Source: Emticicia agri (GTDB lineage: Bacteria; Bacteroidota; Bacteroidia; Cytophagales; Spirosomataceae). From it: a stretch of 64,000 nucleotides of DNA. The notes beneath the pieces were generated by a model. It searched no databases. It was not told the DNA's origin and saw nothing but the letters and a program-made list of their open reading frames with translations. How positions within the stretch are numbered: position 1 is the first letter of the stretch; each line of letters opens with the position of its first letter. The DNA lies in the NCBI GenBank assembly GCA_945860265.1, contig CAMAQF010000001.1, positions 62,001 through 126,000 of the forward strand, read 5' to 3'. Below, piece by piece: positions 8,216 to 16,616 of the stretch. Position numbers and translations under genes: made by a program.

Positions 8216-10003
8216 CTGTCCGCAACCATGATGTGCTTTTGTTGTATTATAGAAAAACTTCTGCATATCCCATGCCGAAGTTGGACAACGCTCAGCACAT
8301 AGGCCACAATGCAAACAAACATCTTCGTCTTTTACCATTACTCGTCCAGTTGCCGCCAAAGTATCAGACACAAGAAGGTCTTGGGCTAAGCGTAAAGACG
8401 GAGCCATGAGGCGTGTACGAAGATCTTCTTCGGTGCCATTAGTAGTAAATGTTATACAGTCGGTTGGACAAACATCCATGCAAGCATCGCATTCGATACA
8501 ACGGTTTTCGGTAAAAACTGTCTGAATATCGCAGTTAAGGCAACGTTCGGCTTCTTTAAAACCCACTAATTTATCGAAACCAAGTTCAACCTCTTTTTTG
8601 CGGTCTTTCAATGTAAGTACTTTTTCAGCCTGTGGTACTACAAAACGGTCGTCGTTTGTCACGATGCTATCATAGCTCCATTCGTGGATTCCCATTTTTT
8701 GAGAAACCAAATTTGTAAATGGATTTGGACGAACATCAAGTGATTTTCCTTGACAGTATAGATCTATCGAAACTGCTGCTGAGTGACCTTGAGCAACGGC
8801 CGTAATTACATTTTTAGGGCCAAGAGCGGCATCACCACCAAAGAAAACTTTCTCGTTGGTTGATTGGAAAGTAAGGCTATTAACAGAAGGCATTTCCCAT
8901 TTATCAAACTCGATACCTAAATCACGCTCAATCCAAGGGAAATAATTTTCTTGGCCAATTGCTACTAAAACATTGTCGGCTTCAATGAAAGCGTGAGGTT
9001 CGCCCGTTGGAACGAGTGAACGTTTACCCTTTTCATCATAAACAGCGTGAACTTTCTCGAAAGTCATACCTTTCAATTTGCCATTTTCTGAAACAAACGA
9101 AACTGGTACGTGATTATCAAGAATCGGAATGTCTTCATGCTGTGCATCTTCTTTTTCCCACGGTGAAGCTCTCATTTCGGAGAATGGACTACGAACCACT
9201 ACTTTTACTTCTTCGCCACCTAAACGACGAGAAGTACGGCAGCAGTCCATTGCGGTATTTCCACCACCTAAAACAATAACCTTTTTACCAATTTGTTTCG
9301 TATGTTCAAATGCTACACTTGCTAACCACTCTATACCAACGTGTATATTGGCTTGACCTTCAGCACGACCTGGGAGATTGGATAAATCGCGTCCACGAGG
9401 AGCTCCAGTACCAATGAAGACCGCATCATAACCATCATCTAAAACACTATTCAAACTCGAAACATAGGTTTTGAAGTGTTGGTGAATACCCAAATTAAGG
9501 ATATTATTCACTTCTTCGTCTAAAACTGATTCGGGCAAACGAAATGATGGAATTTGACTACGCATCATACCACCGCCTTTGATTTGTTCATCAAAAACGT
9601 GGATTTCATAGCCCAAAGGAGCTAAATCACGAGCAACTGTAAGTGAAGCAGGGCCTGCACCAATCAACGCTATGCGTTTTCCATTTCCTTTTATCGGAAT
9701 TTTGGGGAGCAAATGTGTTATGTCACCTTTATTATCGGCGGCAACTCTTTTTAAGCGACAAATAGCAACTGGCTCTTCGTCAACACGACCACGACGACAC
9801 GCTGGTTCGCATGGTCGGTCACAAGTTCGTCCTAAAACACCTGGAAAAACATTTGATTCCCAATTAACCATATAGGCTTCGGTGTATTTTTCGGCAGCAA
9901 TGAGTCTGATGTACTCAGGCACAGGTGTATGAGCTGGGCAAGCATACTGACAATCTACGACCTTATGATAATATTCGGGGTCGTGCACATTTGTTGGTTC
10001 CAA
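8210..10003 (-). CDS. GltD/NfnB-like FAD-NAD(P) oxidoreductase with two 4Fe-4S clusters
   Basis: 597 aa. The N-terminal Fer4_20 domain (CQYACPAHTPVPEY, then GRTCDRPCEPACRRG) is followed by an FAD Rossmann motif (IALIGAGPASLTVARDL, GGGMMRSQIPSFRLP) and an NAD(P) motif (VIVLGGGNTAMDCCR). After residue ~500 comes a two-cluster ferredoxin domain (CIECDACMDVCPTDC and CLHCGLCAERCPTSA). This is the layout of glutamate-synthase small-subunit relatives that move electrons between NAD(P)H and ferredoxin. No gltB is adjacent; korA and korB are, so it probably connects the 2-oxoacid oxidoreductase to the NAD(P) pool. Whether it bifurcates electrons is not shown. Confidence 0.88.
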   Translation of the reverse strand: MEPTNVHDPEYYHKVVDCQYACPAHTPVPEYIRLIAAEKYTEAYMVNWESNVFPGVLGRTCDRPCEPACRRGRVDEEPVAICRLKRVAADNKGDITHLLPKIPIKGNGKRIALIGAGPASLTVARDLAPLGYEIHVFDEQIKGGGMMRSQIPSFRLPESVLDEEVNNILNLGIHQHFKTYVSSLNSVLDDGYDAVFIGTGAPRGRDLSNLPGRAEGQANIHVGIEWLASVAFEHTKQIGKKVIVLGGGNTAMDCCRTSRRLGGEEVKVVVRSPFSEMRASPWEKEDAQHEDIPILDNHVPVSFVSENGKLKGMTFEKVHAVYDEKGKRSLVPTGEPHAFIEADNVLVAIGQENYFPWIERDLGIEFDKWEMPSVNSLTFQSTNEKVFFGGDAALGPKNVITAVAQGHSAAVSIDLYCQGKSLDVRPNPFTNLVSQKMGIHEWSYDSIVTNDDRFVVPQAEKVLTLKDRKKEVELGFDKLVGFKEAERCLNCDIQTVFTENRCIECDACMDVCPTDCITFTTNGTEEDLRTRLMAPSLRLAQDLLVSDTLAATGRVMVKDEDVCLHCGLCAERCPTSAWDMQKFFYNTTKAHHGCGQH

Positions 10004-10133
10004 GGATTGGATAGTTTTAGATTGAAATTGGGACGTAAAACTACTTATTTTTAAAAAGCAGTGCCAAATATTATTTTGTTAAGTATTAAAAGTGGCAATG
10101 ATTATATAGTTTTTTGTTAATTTAATACAAGTT

Positions 10134-11534
10134 TTACATCTGCTTCAACTCACTGACCAACTTTGATAAAACGCCTTTGGCATCGCCAAAAAGCATACTT
10201 GTTTTTGGTTGGTAGAAAAGAAGGTTGTCGATGCCAGCATAACCTGCATTCATACTTCGTTTGTTTACAATGATATTTGTTGCATTTTCAACATCCAAAA
10301 TTGGCATTCCGAAAATCGGTGAAGAAGGGTCGGTTTTAGCGGCTGGATTTACCACGTCATTTGCACCAACGACTAAAACCACGTCGGTATTAGCAAATTG
10401 TGGATTAATATCTTCCATTTCAACCAACTTATCGTATGAAACATTACTTTCTGCCAAAAGTACATTCATGTGACCCGGCATACGACCTGCAACAGGATGG
10501 ATGGCATAAACTACTTCTACACCACGCTCTTCGAGTAGTAGCTCTAGTTCGTGAATCACGTGTTGGGCTTGTGCAACAGCTAAACCATATCCTGGCACGA
10601 TTACTACTTTCTTAGCATAATTCATCAAAATAGCTGTATCAGAAATGGAAATATCTTTGATACTACCATTGATATTTGCTGCTGTACCGGTTGCTGCACC
10701 TCCACCAAATGCCCCAAAAATCACATTACTTAATGGGCGATTCATAGCTTTGCACATCGCCAAAGTCAAGATTGTTCCAGCCGAACCTACTAAGATTCCA
10801 CCCGTGAGCATAACTTGGTTTTGGTATAAAAATCCACCAAAAGCGGCAGCTAAACCTGTAAATGAATTGAGCAATGAAATAACTACTGGCATGTCTGCTC
10901 CTCCAATTGGAATTACAAATAACACACCATAAACCAAAGCGAAAACAAATAATAAAACTACCAAAAAAAGATGCTCAGGTTGGTCATAAACAATATATGT
11001 TCCGAACAAAACGAGGGCAATCATCACAACCGTATTCAGAATATTATACTTAGGGATTCTGATTGGCTTTTTCATTGTTTCATTGAGTTTCAAGAAAGCA
11101 ATGACGCTTCCGCTAAATGAAACCGAACCGATAATAAGACCAGCAATAATTGTTGCTAATGCACCAGTTTTGCCAAGATTATGCTCATATTCCATTAAAC
11201 CGATGATAGCAGCACAAGCTCCGCCCATTCCGTTGAAGAGCGAAACGAGTTCTGGCATTTTGGTCATTTGTACTTTGCTTGCTGTTAACCAACCAGCAAC
11301 CGTTCCTACTCCGATTGCGGCCAAAATCAATATGATTTTGATTGGCTCACGCGTGGTATAACCGTCGGCATGGTTGTATAATAAGATAGTGCCAATAATT
11401 GCCAATGTCATACCAAATGCCGCATAAAGATTGCCTTTACGAGCCGAATCTGGATGGCTTAGCATTTTTAAACCAAGCACAAAAGTTACCGAAGCAACTA
11501 AATAAATAATGTCAAGTATATATTTTATTTCCAT
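10134..11534 (-). CDS. pntB: NAD(P) transhydrogenase subunit beta
   Basis: 466 aa. The N-terminal two thirds hold the hydrophobic membrane segments of domain II, which carries the proton channel. The C-terminal ~180 residues are the NADP(H)-binding domain III, with VIVPGYGLAVAQAQH, YAIHPVAGRMPGHMNVLLAE and VLVVGANDVVNPAA. Length matches PntB. Together with the two genes upstream it forms the three-subunit transhydrogenase (split alpha) that uses the proton gradient to drive NADH + NADP+ to NAD+ + NADPH. The gap to pntAB is 71 bases and contains a short GC-rich repeat. Confidence 0.95.
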   Translation of the reverse strand: MEIKYILDIIYLVASVTFVLGLKMLSHPDSARKGNLYAAFGMTLAIIGTILLYNHADGYTTREPIKIILILAAIGVGTVAGWLTASKVQMTKMPELVSLFNGMGGACAAIIGLMEYEHNLGKTGALATIIAGLIIGSVSFSGSVIAFLKLNETMKKPIRIPKYNILNTVVMIALVLFGTYIVYDQPEHLFLVVLLFVFALVYGVLFVIPIGGADMPVVISLLNSFTGLAAAFGGFLYQNQVMLTGGILVGSAGTILTLAMCKAMNRPLSNVIFGAFGGGAATGTAANINGSIKDISISDTAILMNYAKKVVIVPGYGLAVAQAQHVIHELELLLEERGVEVVYAIHPVAGRMPGHMNVLLAESNVSYDKLVEMEDINPQFANTDVVLVVGANDVVNPAAKTDPSSPIFGMPILDVENATNIIVNKRSMNAGYAGIDNLLFYQPKTSMLFGDAKGVLSKLVSELKQM

Positions 11535-11561
11535 TGTTAGTAAGGAACTCCATATTTTAGC

Positions 11562-11601
11562 CCTCCCTGTTCCCTGAGCGTAGCCGAGTGGATGGGAGAG
11601 T
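11562..11601. repeat. GC-rich repeat between pntAB and pntB
   Basis: A GC-rich block with CCCTCCC at the left, GGGAGAG at the right and the core CCTGAGCGTAGCCGAG. The core resembles a 'ctgagcgtagtcgaa' word I recall as widespread in Bacteroidota intergenic regions (recall, not a search). It may form a hairpin in the pntAB-pntB transcript. Confidence 0.4.
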
Positions 11602-11605
11602 TGGG

Positions 11606-11914
11606 TTATTTTTTCTTTTTAAACATTTCTAACATTCTATCAGTAACAGCAAAGCCACCGACCACATTAAGTGTGCCGAATACCACGGCAACGAAACCAA
11701 GTGCCAAAGCCAAGATGTTTTCGGCAGGAGTATTGAGCATGACAATTATTGCCCCGACAATCACGACTCCGTGAATGGCATTTGCACCACTCATCAATGG
11801 GGTGTGAAGCACAGCAGGCACTTTTCCGATAACCTCAACACCTACAAAAACAGACAATATAATGATATATATCATCTGAATGTTTTCGCCGAGAAAATTT
11901 ATTATTTGATTCAT
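11606..11914 (-). CDS. pntAB: NAD(P) transhydrogenase alpha subunit, membrane part
   Basis: 102 aa, almost wholly hydrophobic: three to four membrane helices (YIIILSVFVGVEVIGKVP, then NAIHGVVIVGAIIVML, then ALALGFVAVVFGTLNVVGGF). It ends with FVVTDRMLEMFKKKK-like cytoplasmic residues (AVTDRMLEMFKKKK). This is the separate domain-II fragment found when the alpha subunit is split in two. It lies between pntAA and pntB on the same strand. Confidence 0.92.
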   Translation of the reverse strand: MNQIINFLGENIQMIYIIILSVFVGVEVIGKVPAVLHTPLMSGANAIHGVVIVGAIIVMLNTPAENILALALGFVAVVFGTLNVVGGFAVTDRMLEMFKKKK

Positions 11915-11924
11915 ATTATTTTTT

Positions 11925-12010
11925 GCTTTAAGCTTTTAGCTATACGCCATTGGCTTTTTTGAGAAATTAATTTTACAGGTTGGATTTTGCTTGTTGCCTA
12001 AAGCGTATTT
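11925..12010. repeat. Dispersed GCTTTA-type word repeat
   Basis: The pntAA-pntAB gap contains TTGCTTTAAGCTTTTAGC, TATACGCCATTGGC and TTGCCTAAAGCG, drifted copies of the same words seen at 8130-8215 and 24955-25050. Confidence 0.35.
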
Positions 12011-12011
12011 C

Positions 12012-13118
12012 TTAAGGCTTTATAATGTTCCCTTCATGCACAATCAATGAGCCTTTGGTTATTTCTTCCTCCATTTCCCACTTGAAGCCATCTTTTGTGG
12101 CGAGGTGAAGCAAGAAAGTAGCAATGTTTTTGGCATAAAGTTCACTGGCATTGAGTGGTAGCATCGACGGAATATTTGCTTCTCCGACAATGGTTACACC
12201 GTGCTTTTCGACGATTTTAGCAAATTCACTACAAGCACAATTGCCACCTTGCTCAACTGCCATATCGACTATTACTGAGCCAAATTTCATGTTTTTTACT
12301 ACTTCTTCTGGAATCAACATTGGAGCTTTTTTTCCAGGAATTAATGCTGTTGTAATAACTAAATCGGCTTCGCAGATATGTTTTGAAATTACTTCCTGTT
12401 GTCTTTTCAAGAATTCTTCCGAAACACCTTTTACATAACCCCCTTCGATTTTGACAGACTCATCACCTTTTACTTCGATGAATTTTCCACCCAAAGATTC
12501 AACCTGTTCTTTTGTTTCGGGACGAATATCGCTTACCTCAACTACAGCACCAAGACGTTTTGCCGTAGCAATTGCCTGTAAACCTGCAACACCCGCACCC
12601 ATAATAACTACTTTTGCAGGTTTGATTGTGCCAGCGGCTGTCATTAATAAAGGAAAGATTTTACCCAAATGATACGCACCAATAATAACGGATTTATATC
12701 CTGCCAAGTTGGCTTGAGAACTCAAAGCATCCATTTTTTGGGCTCGTGAAATACGAGGGATAGCATCAACCGAAAATGCCGAAATGCCTTGCTTTGCGGC
12801 TGCATCGAGCATTGCTGGATTGGTGGCGGCATACATGAAAGAAATAGCCACAGCACCTTTCTTCATGTCAGCAATCTCTTCGGTTGTAAGAGGGTTTACT
12901 TTCAGCAATACATCGGCTGCGGCGAGCAATGTAGATTTATCATTTTGAATAGTTACTCCGACGGCTGCATAGGCTGTATCGTCAAAGAAAGATGTTTTTC
13001 CTGCATCATGCTCGAGGTGGCATTCAAATCCTGCTTGGATTAATTGTTTGCAGACTTCTGGCGTGAGAGCTACTCGACGTTCAAATGGTTTGGTTTCCCT
13101 AATTACGGCTAATTTCAC
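12012..13118 (-). CDS. pntAA: NAD(P) transhydrogenase alpha subunit, NAD-binding part
   Basis: 368 aa. The soluble domain I binds NAD(H). The N-terminal MKLAVIRETKPFERRVALTP is the alanine dehydrogenase/PNT signature; VVIMGAGVAGLQAIATAKR is the Rossmann loop, followed by the acidic VSDIRPETKEQVESLGG. GSVIVDMAVEQGGNC is the second family signature. It is about 370 aa, the size of the split PntAA form. It is the first gene of the transhydrogenase unit. Confidence 0.94.
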   Translation of the reverse strand: MKLAVIRETKPFERRVALTPEVCKQLIQAGFECHLEHDAGKTSFFDDTAYAAVGVTIQNDKSTLLAAADVLLKVNPLTTEEIADMKKGAVAISFMYAATNPAMLDAAAKQGISAFSVDAIPRISRAQKMDALSSQANLAGYKSVIIGAYHLGKIFPLLMTAAGTIKPAKVVIMGAGVAGLQAIATAKRLGAVVEVSDIRPETKEQVESLGGKFIEVKGDESVKIEGGYVKGVSEEFLKRQQEVISKHICEADLVITTALIPGKKAPMLIPEEVVKNMKFGSVIVDMAVEQGGNCACSEFAKIVEKHGVTIVGEANIPSMLPLNASELYAKNIATFLLHLATKDGFKWEMEEEITKGSLIVHEGNIIKP

Positions 13119-13149
13119 AGTGATTTTGGTAAAAAAATGTTTGATTAAG

Positions 13150-13180
13150 CAAAGTAGAAGTATTTCAATTATTTATCAAA
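13150..13180 (-). promoter_or_regulatory. Possible promoter for the pnt unit
   Basis: Read on the - strand, TTTG (13177-13180) and TACTTTG (13150-13156) are separated by 20 bases. The -7 element is one base short of the Bacteroidota TAnnTTTG consensus, so this is only a candidate. It lies about 30 bases upstream of the pntAA start. Confidence 0.3.
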
Positions 13181-13215
13181 ACATTTATTAAATAATTTTC
13201 AGATGAACCATAAAA

Positions 13216-14445
13216 TCAAAATGACTCTGGCTCATAATCAATCGGTAAAAATTCACCCATTTTCTCCATTCCCCAATGTCCTTCAAACAAAACTGCAAGT
13301 GGACTAATCAAATGCCCCGTTGTTTCGATTAAAGTTCGAGGTTCTAAAAGTGTCATAATTGAAACCTGTGGAGCATCTTTTTTGCCTAAATGAGCAAATT
13401 GAGGTTCTTCAAATTCTCGTTCATAGAAAATGTATAAATAGTTTTCAAAATTAAGATAGGCATTTTGCTCTTTTACTTCAAAAATACAGTTTTCGTCTAA
13501 GGGCAATTTTTGTAAATACTGTACATAAGATGAACGTTTTGGAGTAGGAACTTTGTGCAACCAAAAATCTTTGCTAAGTAGAATATCAGTGGAATCTATT
13601 TCTTTTTTTTGTGTAGATGTATGCTGAATAATATTGCCCAAACTATCTTTGATTTCGGGAAAAAGAGGAACTATGAAAAAACGTTTTTCTTCCCGAAGCA
13701 TCGTATATATTTTATATCCGGCATTTGCCCAATCATAATTGATGGTTGATTTGAAAAAATGCTGTGGCGAACCAAAATAAGCTTTTTCTCTGTTTTCGTG
13801 CCATTTCAATAACTTTTTGTTGTTTTTTGTAGTCATTTCCTGAAAAAATGGAAATCCATAATATGAAACATAGTTTTGAGAAAAACTATACTTAAATTCC
13901 TCCAATTGGTATTTAATAGTAAAACCCAAGGCACGATTTTCAATCTCCAAAGGCTCTTCGGCCTTGATTGTCAACTCCGATTCATCATCGCTTATCGAAA
14001 ACCAAAGCACTTTCGGGTTCTTTAAAATACAATATTCTGAAAAAGCCGTTCGACCTAAGAAATGTTCTTTAAAAAGCGGATAATATCTCTCAAAACCATT
14101 TTTAAGCCTTTTTATGGTAACGCCTTGCAGAACAATAGCATTGGACGAAAGAATAATTAGTAGAGGCTTTCGGAGTGTATCGGCCTTTATTTTGATAGAA
14201 ATAGTTTCGTAACCAATAAAACTCACCACCAAATCAAGTACGCCCGCAGGCACATTGGTTAGTTTAAATCGGCCTTTATCGTCTGCTTGTTGACCTTTGG
14301 TTGAGTTGCTGATAAATACATTGGCAAATGAAAGTGGTTTTCGCTCATCTCCACTGACTACCCTGCCTTCAATGTTTCGTTGGGCAAAACTCAATAAAGG
14401 AAAACACAAATAAATGCTATAATTAATGAAACACTTGAAAGACAT
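13216..14445 (-). CDS. Secreted protein with carboxypeptidase-D-regulatory-like domain
   Basis: 409 aa from the ATG at 14445, chosen because the signal peptide MSFKCFINYSIYLCFPLLSFAQ follows at once; an in-frame ATG at 14481 adds 12 residues. The mature protein opens with a CarboxypepD_reg-like beta sandwich (NIEGRVVSGDERKPLSFANV, GQQADDKGRFKLTNVPAG, VVSFIGYETISIKI). The remaining ~280 residues match no domain I recognise but resemble the DUF-type C-terminal half of many Bacteroidota surface proteins. There is no TonB plug or barrel, so it is not a receptor. Function unknown. Confidence 0.75.
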   Translation of the reverse strand: MSFKCFINYSIYLCFPLLSFAQRNIEGRVVSGDERKPLSFANVFISNSTKGQQADDKGRFKLTNVPAGVLDLVVSFIGYETISIKIKADTLRKPLLIILSSNAIVLQGVTIKRLKNGFERYYPLFKEHFLGRTAFSEYCILKNPKVLWFSISDDESELTIKAEEPLEIENRALGFTIKYQLEEFKYSFSQNYVSYYGFPFFQEMTTKNNKKLLKWHENREKAYFGSPQHFFKSTINYDWANAGYKIYTMLREEKRFFIVPLFPEIKDSLGNIIQHTSTQKKEIDSTDILLSKDFWLHKVPTPKRSSYVQYLQKLPLDENCIFEVKEQNAYLNFENYLYIFYEREFEEPQFAHLGKKDAPQVSIMTLLEPRTLIETTGHLISPLAVLFEGHWGMEKMGEFLPIDYEPESF

Positions 14446-14498
14446 TTGCAATAAAATATAATAAGGATACAAATTAATCACTAATAAATGATATTCTT

Positions 14499-14827
14499 AT
14501 GAGTTTAGTGCAAGAATTATATAGAAGACTTGAAAATATATTTTTTGAAATCGATAGGTTTTTTCCAGCTTTGGTCAGAAATCAATCAATCTTGGAAGAG
14601 CAAAAGAAAATAATAAAGCATTATTAAAACGATGACATTACGGTTGTTTGGCAGCCACATAGCTGGATTCACTTTTCTATTTGTTTCAGACGTTTACAAA
14701 TGTTTTTAATCAGCAAAAACGCCCATAAAAAACCTTTGAACGTGCTGAAAGTGAGGCTATTATGAAGCAAATTAATGATTGCCCATCGTTGGCATTGACG
14801 TATATTAAATCCGCTGAAGAACCATAA
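14499..14827 (+). pseudogene. Decayed Fer4_19 (divergent 4Fe-4S, YjdI-like) gene
   Basis: Joining frames recovers a small iron-sulfur protein. From 14607 one frame reads KIIKHY, stop (14625-14627), NDDITVVWQPHSWIHFSICF and RRL. After a one-base shift near 14695 the next frame reads TNVFNQQKRP, stop (14726-14728), then KTFERAESEAIMKQIND and CPSLALTYIKSAEEP, ending at 14827. This follows the Fer4_19 pattern (ITVVW.P..CIHSG.C, VFNP..RPW, CPSGAL.Y), but an expected cysteine is now Trp. The 30 residues before KIIKHY, from an ATG at 14499 (MSLVQELYRRLENIFFEIDR...), form an open frame of unknown origin. Two stops, a frameshift and a lost ligand indicate a dead gene. Confidence 0.6.
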
Positions 14828-14840
14828 AAAAAAGTAAAAG

Positions 14841-14875
14841 AGCGTAGAAATAATTAAATTCTACGCTTTTTTATG
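14841..14875. terminator. Terminator 3' of tatC
   Basis: A 9-bp perfect stem: AGCGTAGAA (14841-14849) and TTCTACGCT (14859-14867), followed by a T-run on the + strand and preceded by an A-run that gives a T-run on the - strand. It can therefore end tatC transcription as well as the decayed + strand gene. Confidence 0.7.
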
Positions 14876-14893
14876 TTATCATTATTTAAAAAA

Positions 14894-15769
14894 TCAATCT
14901 TTAATTCCTTCTGCTTTTTCTTCCGCCAATTTTCGTTTTTCTTCTCTTGCCGAAATAATAATACTTATTTCGTACAAAATATAAAGTGGGAAAGCTACTA
15001 AAATCTGACTTGTAACGTCAGGCGATGGTGTGATAATTGCTGCCACAATCAAGATAACTACCACGGCGTGTTTGCGATAAGTCCGCATAAATTCTGGTCC
15101 GATTACACCGATTTTTGTCAAAACAAAGATAGCTACTGGTAATTGGAAGGCTATTCCACAAGCCAGCGTAAGAGTTGCCAAAATTGAGATATATGAGCCA
15201 ATATCAAACTGATTTTTAATAGTTGGGTCAATCTGGAAATTAACTAAAAAGTTGATAGCCAGCGGTGAAACAATGTAATAACCGAAAAATACACCTGAGA
15301 AAAACAAGAATGTTACGTAGAAAACTGCTCCACTAGCCGACTTAGTTTCCTTAGGTTTCAGACCTGGTTTTACGAATCGCCAAATCTCCCAAAATACATA
15401 AGGAAACGCAAAAACTAAACCGATGATTGCCGATGAGGTAAGAGCCATTACAAACTGTCCTGAAACTTCACGACTCATTAGCTCAAATTTGAGTTCGCTA
15501 ACACAAAGCCCTGGAGCTCCAACCATATCACCTAACTTACACAACATTCGGTAAGTCCAGAAATCAACTTTTGCAGGAGCTAAAATGACTTTGCTATAAA
15601 TATCACCGATGAAAACAAAAGCAATCACCATGAAAAATACAATCGCAAGTGCTGCACGGATTAAATGCCAGCGAAGTTCTTCGAGATGGTCAAGAAAACC
15701 CATTTCTTTGCCTTCCGATTCTTTTTCGTCGTCGTCGTAATCAAAATAGGGTGTTTGGTCTAAAGGCAT
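14894..15769 (-). CDS. tatC: Sec-independent translocase TatC
   Basis: 291 aa, six predicted membrane helices. The N-terminal signature FLDHLEELRWHLIRAALA is typical of TatC, as is FWEIWRFVKPGLKPKE after the second or third helix, and YRKHAVVVILIVAAIITPSPDVTSQ near helices 5-6. TatC recognises twin-arginine signal peptides of folded proteins and builds the pore with TatA. It is about 30 residues longer than E. coli TatC, because of an acidic N-terminal extension (DYDDDEKESEGKE) and a charged C-terminal tail. No tatA or tatB gene is in the window. Confidence 0.95.
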   Translation of the reverse strand: MPLDQTPYFDYDDDEKESEGKEMGFLDHLEELRWHLIRAALAIVFFMVIAFVFIGDIYSKVILAPAKVDFWTYRMLCKLGDMVGAPGLCVSELKFELMSREVSGQFVMALTSSAIIGLVFAFPYVFWEIWRFVKPGLKPKETKSASGAVFYVTFLFFSGVFFGYYIVSPLAINFLVNFQIDPTIKNQFDIGSYISILATLTLACGIAFQLPVAIFVLTKIGVIGPEFMRTYRKHAVVVILIVAAIITPSPDVTSQILVAFPLYILYEISIIISAREEKRKLAEEKAEGIKD

Positions 15770-15774
15770 ATTGA

Positions 15775-15860
15775 AATTGTTAATGATTAATGTTTAATTG
15801 TTAATGTAAATTATTTACGTCAATCATTAAACATCAATCATCAATCATTAAGCATTAATA
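15775..15860. repeat. AATCATTAA-type simple repeat upstream of tatC
   Basis: The gap between the OmpH-like gene and tatC is made almost wholly of variants of AATGATTAA/TTAATCATT, including TTAATGATTAATGTTTAA and CATCAATCATCAATCATTAA. These words are mutually self-complementary. They resemble the string TAATCATTAAC at 31791-31801. Confidence 0.4.
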
Positions 15861-15861
15861 A

Positions 15862-16464
15862 TTATTTACTTGCAGTAGTATCAGCTTTTACTTTACCTGA
15901 TTTTTTATCTTCTGTGTATTTTTTGTTTAATCCTACCAATACAGATTTCGTGATATCTAAATCTTCTTTGGCATATAATACACCGCCACCTTTAGAATAA
16001 CCGATTACCATGTCATATTTATCGCCAGCGTTGAATTCCTTCAAAAATGCTTGAATATTATTCAATACATCTTCGGTTTTTTTGCCATCTTCTTTCGCTA
16101 AATCTTGAGCGGCCTTATCACGATAAGCCATGATTGATTGCTCTTCTTGTTGCAATTGAGCTTGAGCAGTTTGTCCTTGCTCTTGTGTCATACCACCTTG
16201 TTGTACTTTTTGTTGGAAAAACGCTACTTTATTTTGAAAGTTTTTTGCTTTGTTAGCAATGTCAGTTTCAAGACGGAAACGCTTATTTTCAGAAGATTTT
16301 ACGATGTCTTTATAGTAATCGTATTGATTTAAAAGTGTGTCAGTATTTACATAAACAATACGGCCAGCCACTTGCTTGCCTCCTGATGTTGCCGTAGAAG
16401 CAGATTTGTCACAACCCCAGATAATTACTGAAAGTAAAAGAACTACAATAGAAAGATTTTTCAT
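15862..16464 (-). CDS. OmpH/Skp-family periplasmic chaperone, lipoprotein form
   Basis: 200 aa. The signal peptide ends in a lipobox (VIIWGCDKS), so the protein is probably lipid-anchored rather than free like classical Skp. GRIVYVNTDTLLNQYDYYKDI is the conserved OmpH start; residues ~50-145 are Gln/Lys/Glu-rich coiled coil (QQKVQQGGMTQEQGQTAQAQ), forming the tentacles of the Skp fold, and YDMVIGYSKGGGVLYAKEDLDITKSVL is the conserved end. It should help outer-membrane proteins through the periplasm. Confidence 0.85.
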   Translation of the reverse strand: MKNLSIVVLLLSVIIWGCDKSASTATSGGKQVAGRIVYVNTDTLLNQYDYYKDIVKSSENKRFRLETDIANKAKNFQNKVAFFQQKVQQGGMTQEQGQTAQAQLQQEEQSIMAYRDKAAQDLAKEDGKKTEDVLNNIQAFLKEFNAGDKYDMVIGYSKGGGVLYAKEDLDITKSVLVGLNKKYTEDKKSGKVKADTTASK

Positions 16465-16571
16465 GAGAAATTGAATTTGTAAACAAGCTAAGGAGTAAAT
16501 GACAAATGAATCTTTGACTCAGAAAGCTATTCGTGATGTTTTTTAAATGGTTTTTGAATAAATATAGTTTG

Positions 16572-16579
16572 CAAATATA
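16572..16579 (-). promoter_or_regulatory. -7 element for the OmpH-like gene
   Basis: Read on the - strand: TATATTTG, a full TAnnTTTG match, directly after the terminator of the upstream gene. No clear TTG at the -33 position, and the leader would be about 100 bases, so support is moderate. Confidence 0.4.
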
Positions 16580-16606
16580 AAAAAATCCCCCCGATTCGGA
16601 GGGATT
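16578..16606 (-). terminator. Terminator of the 118-aa membrane protein gene
   Basis: On the - strand AAAATCCCTCC and GGGGGGATTTTTT form a stem with one mismatch around a GAATC-type loop, followed by a T-run. It is 10 bases after the stop codon at 16617. Confidence 0.7.
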
Positions 16607-16616
16607 TTCAAGAGTT

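Noticed and set aside
15775-15860. Operator for tatC
   Set aside because: The AATCATTAA words are too degenerate and occur elsewhere as simple repeats.
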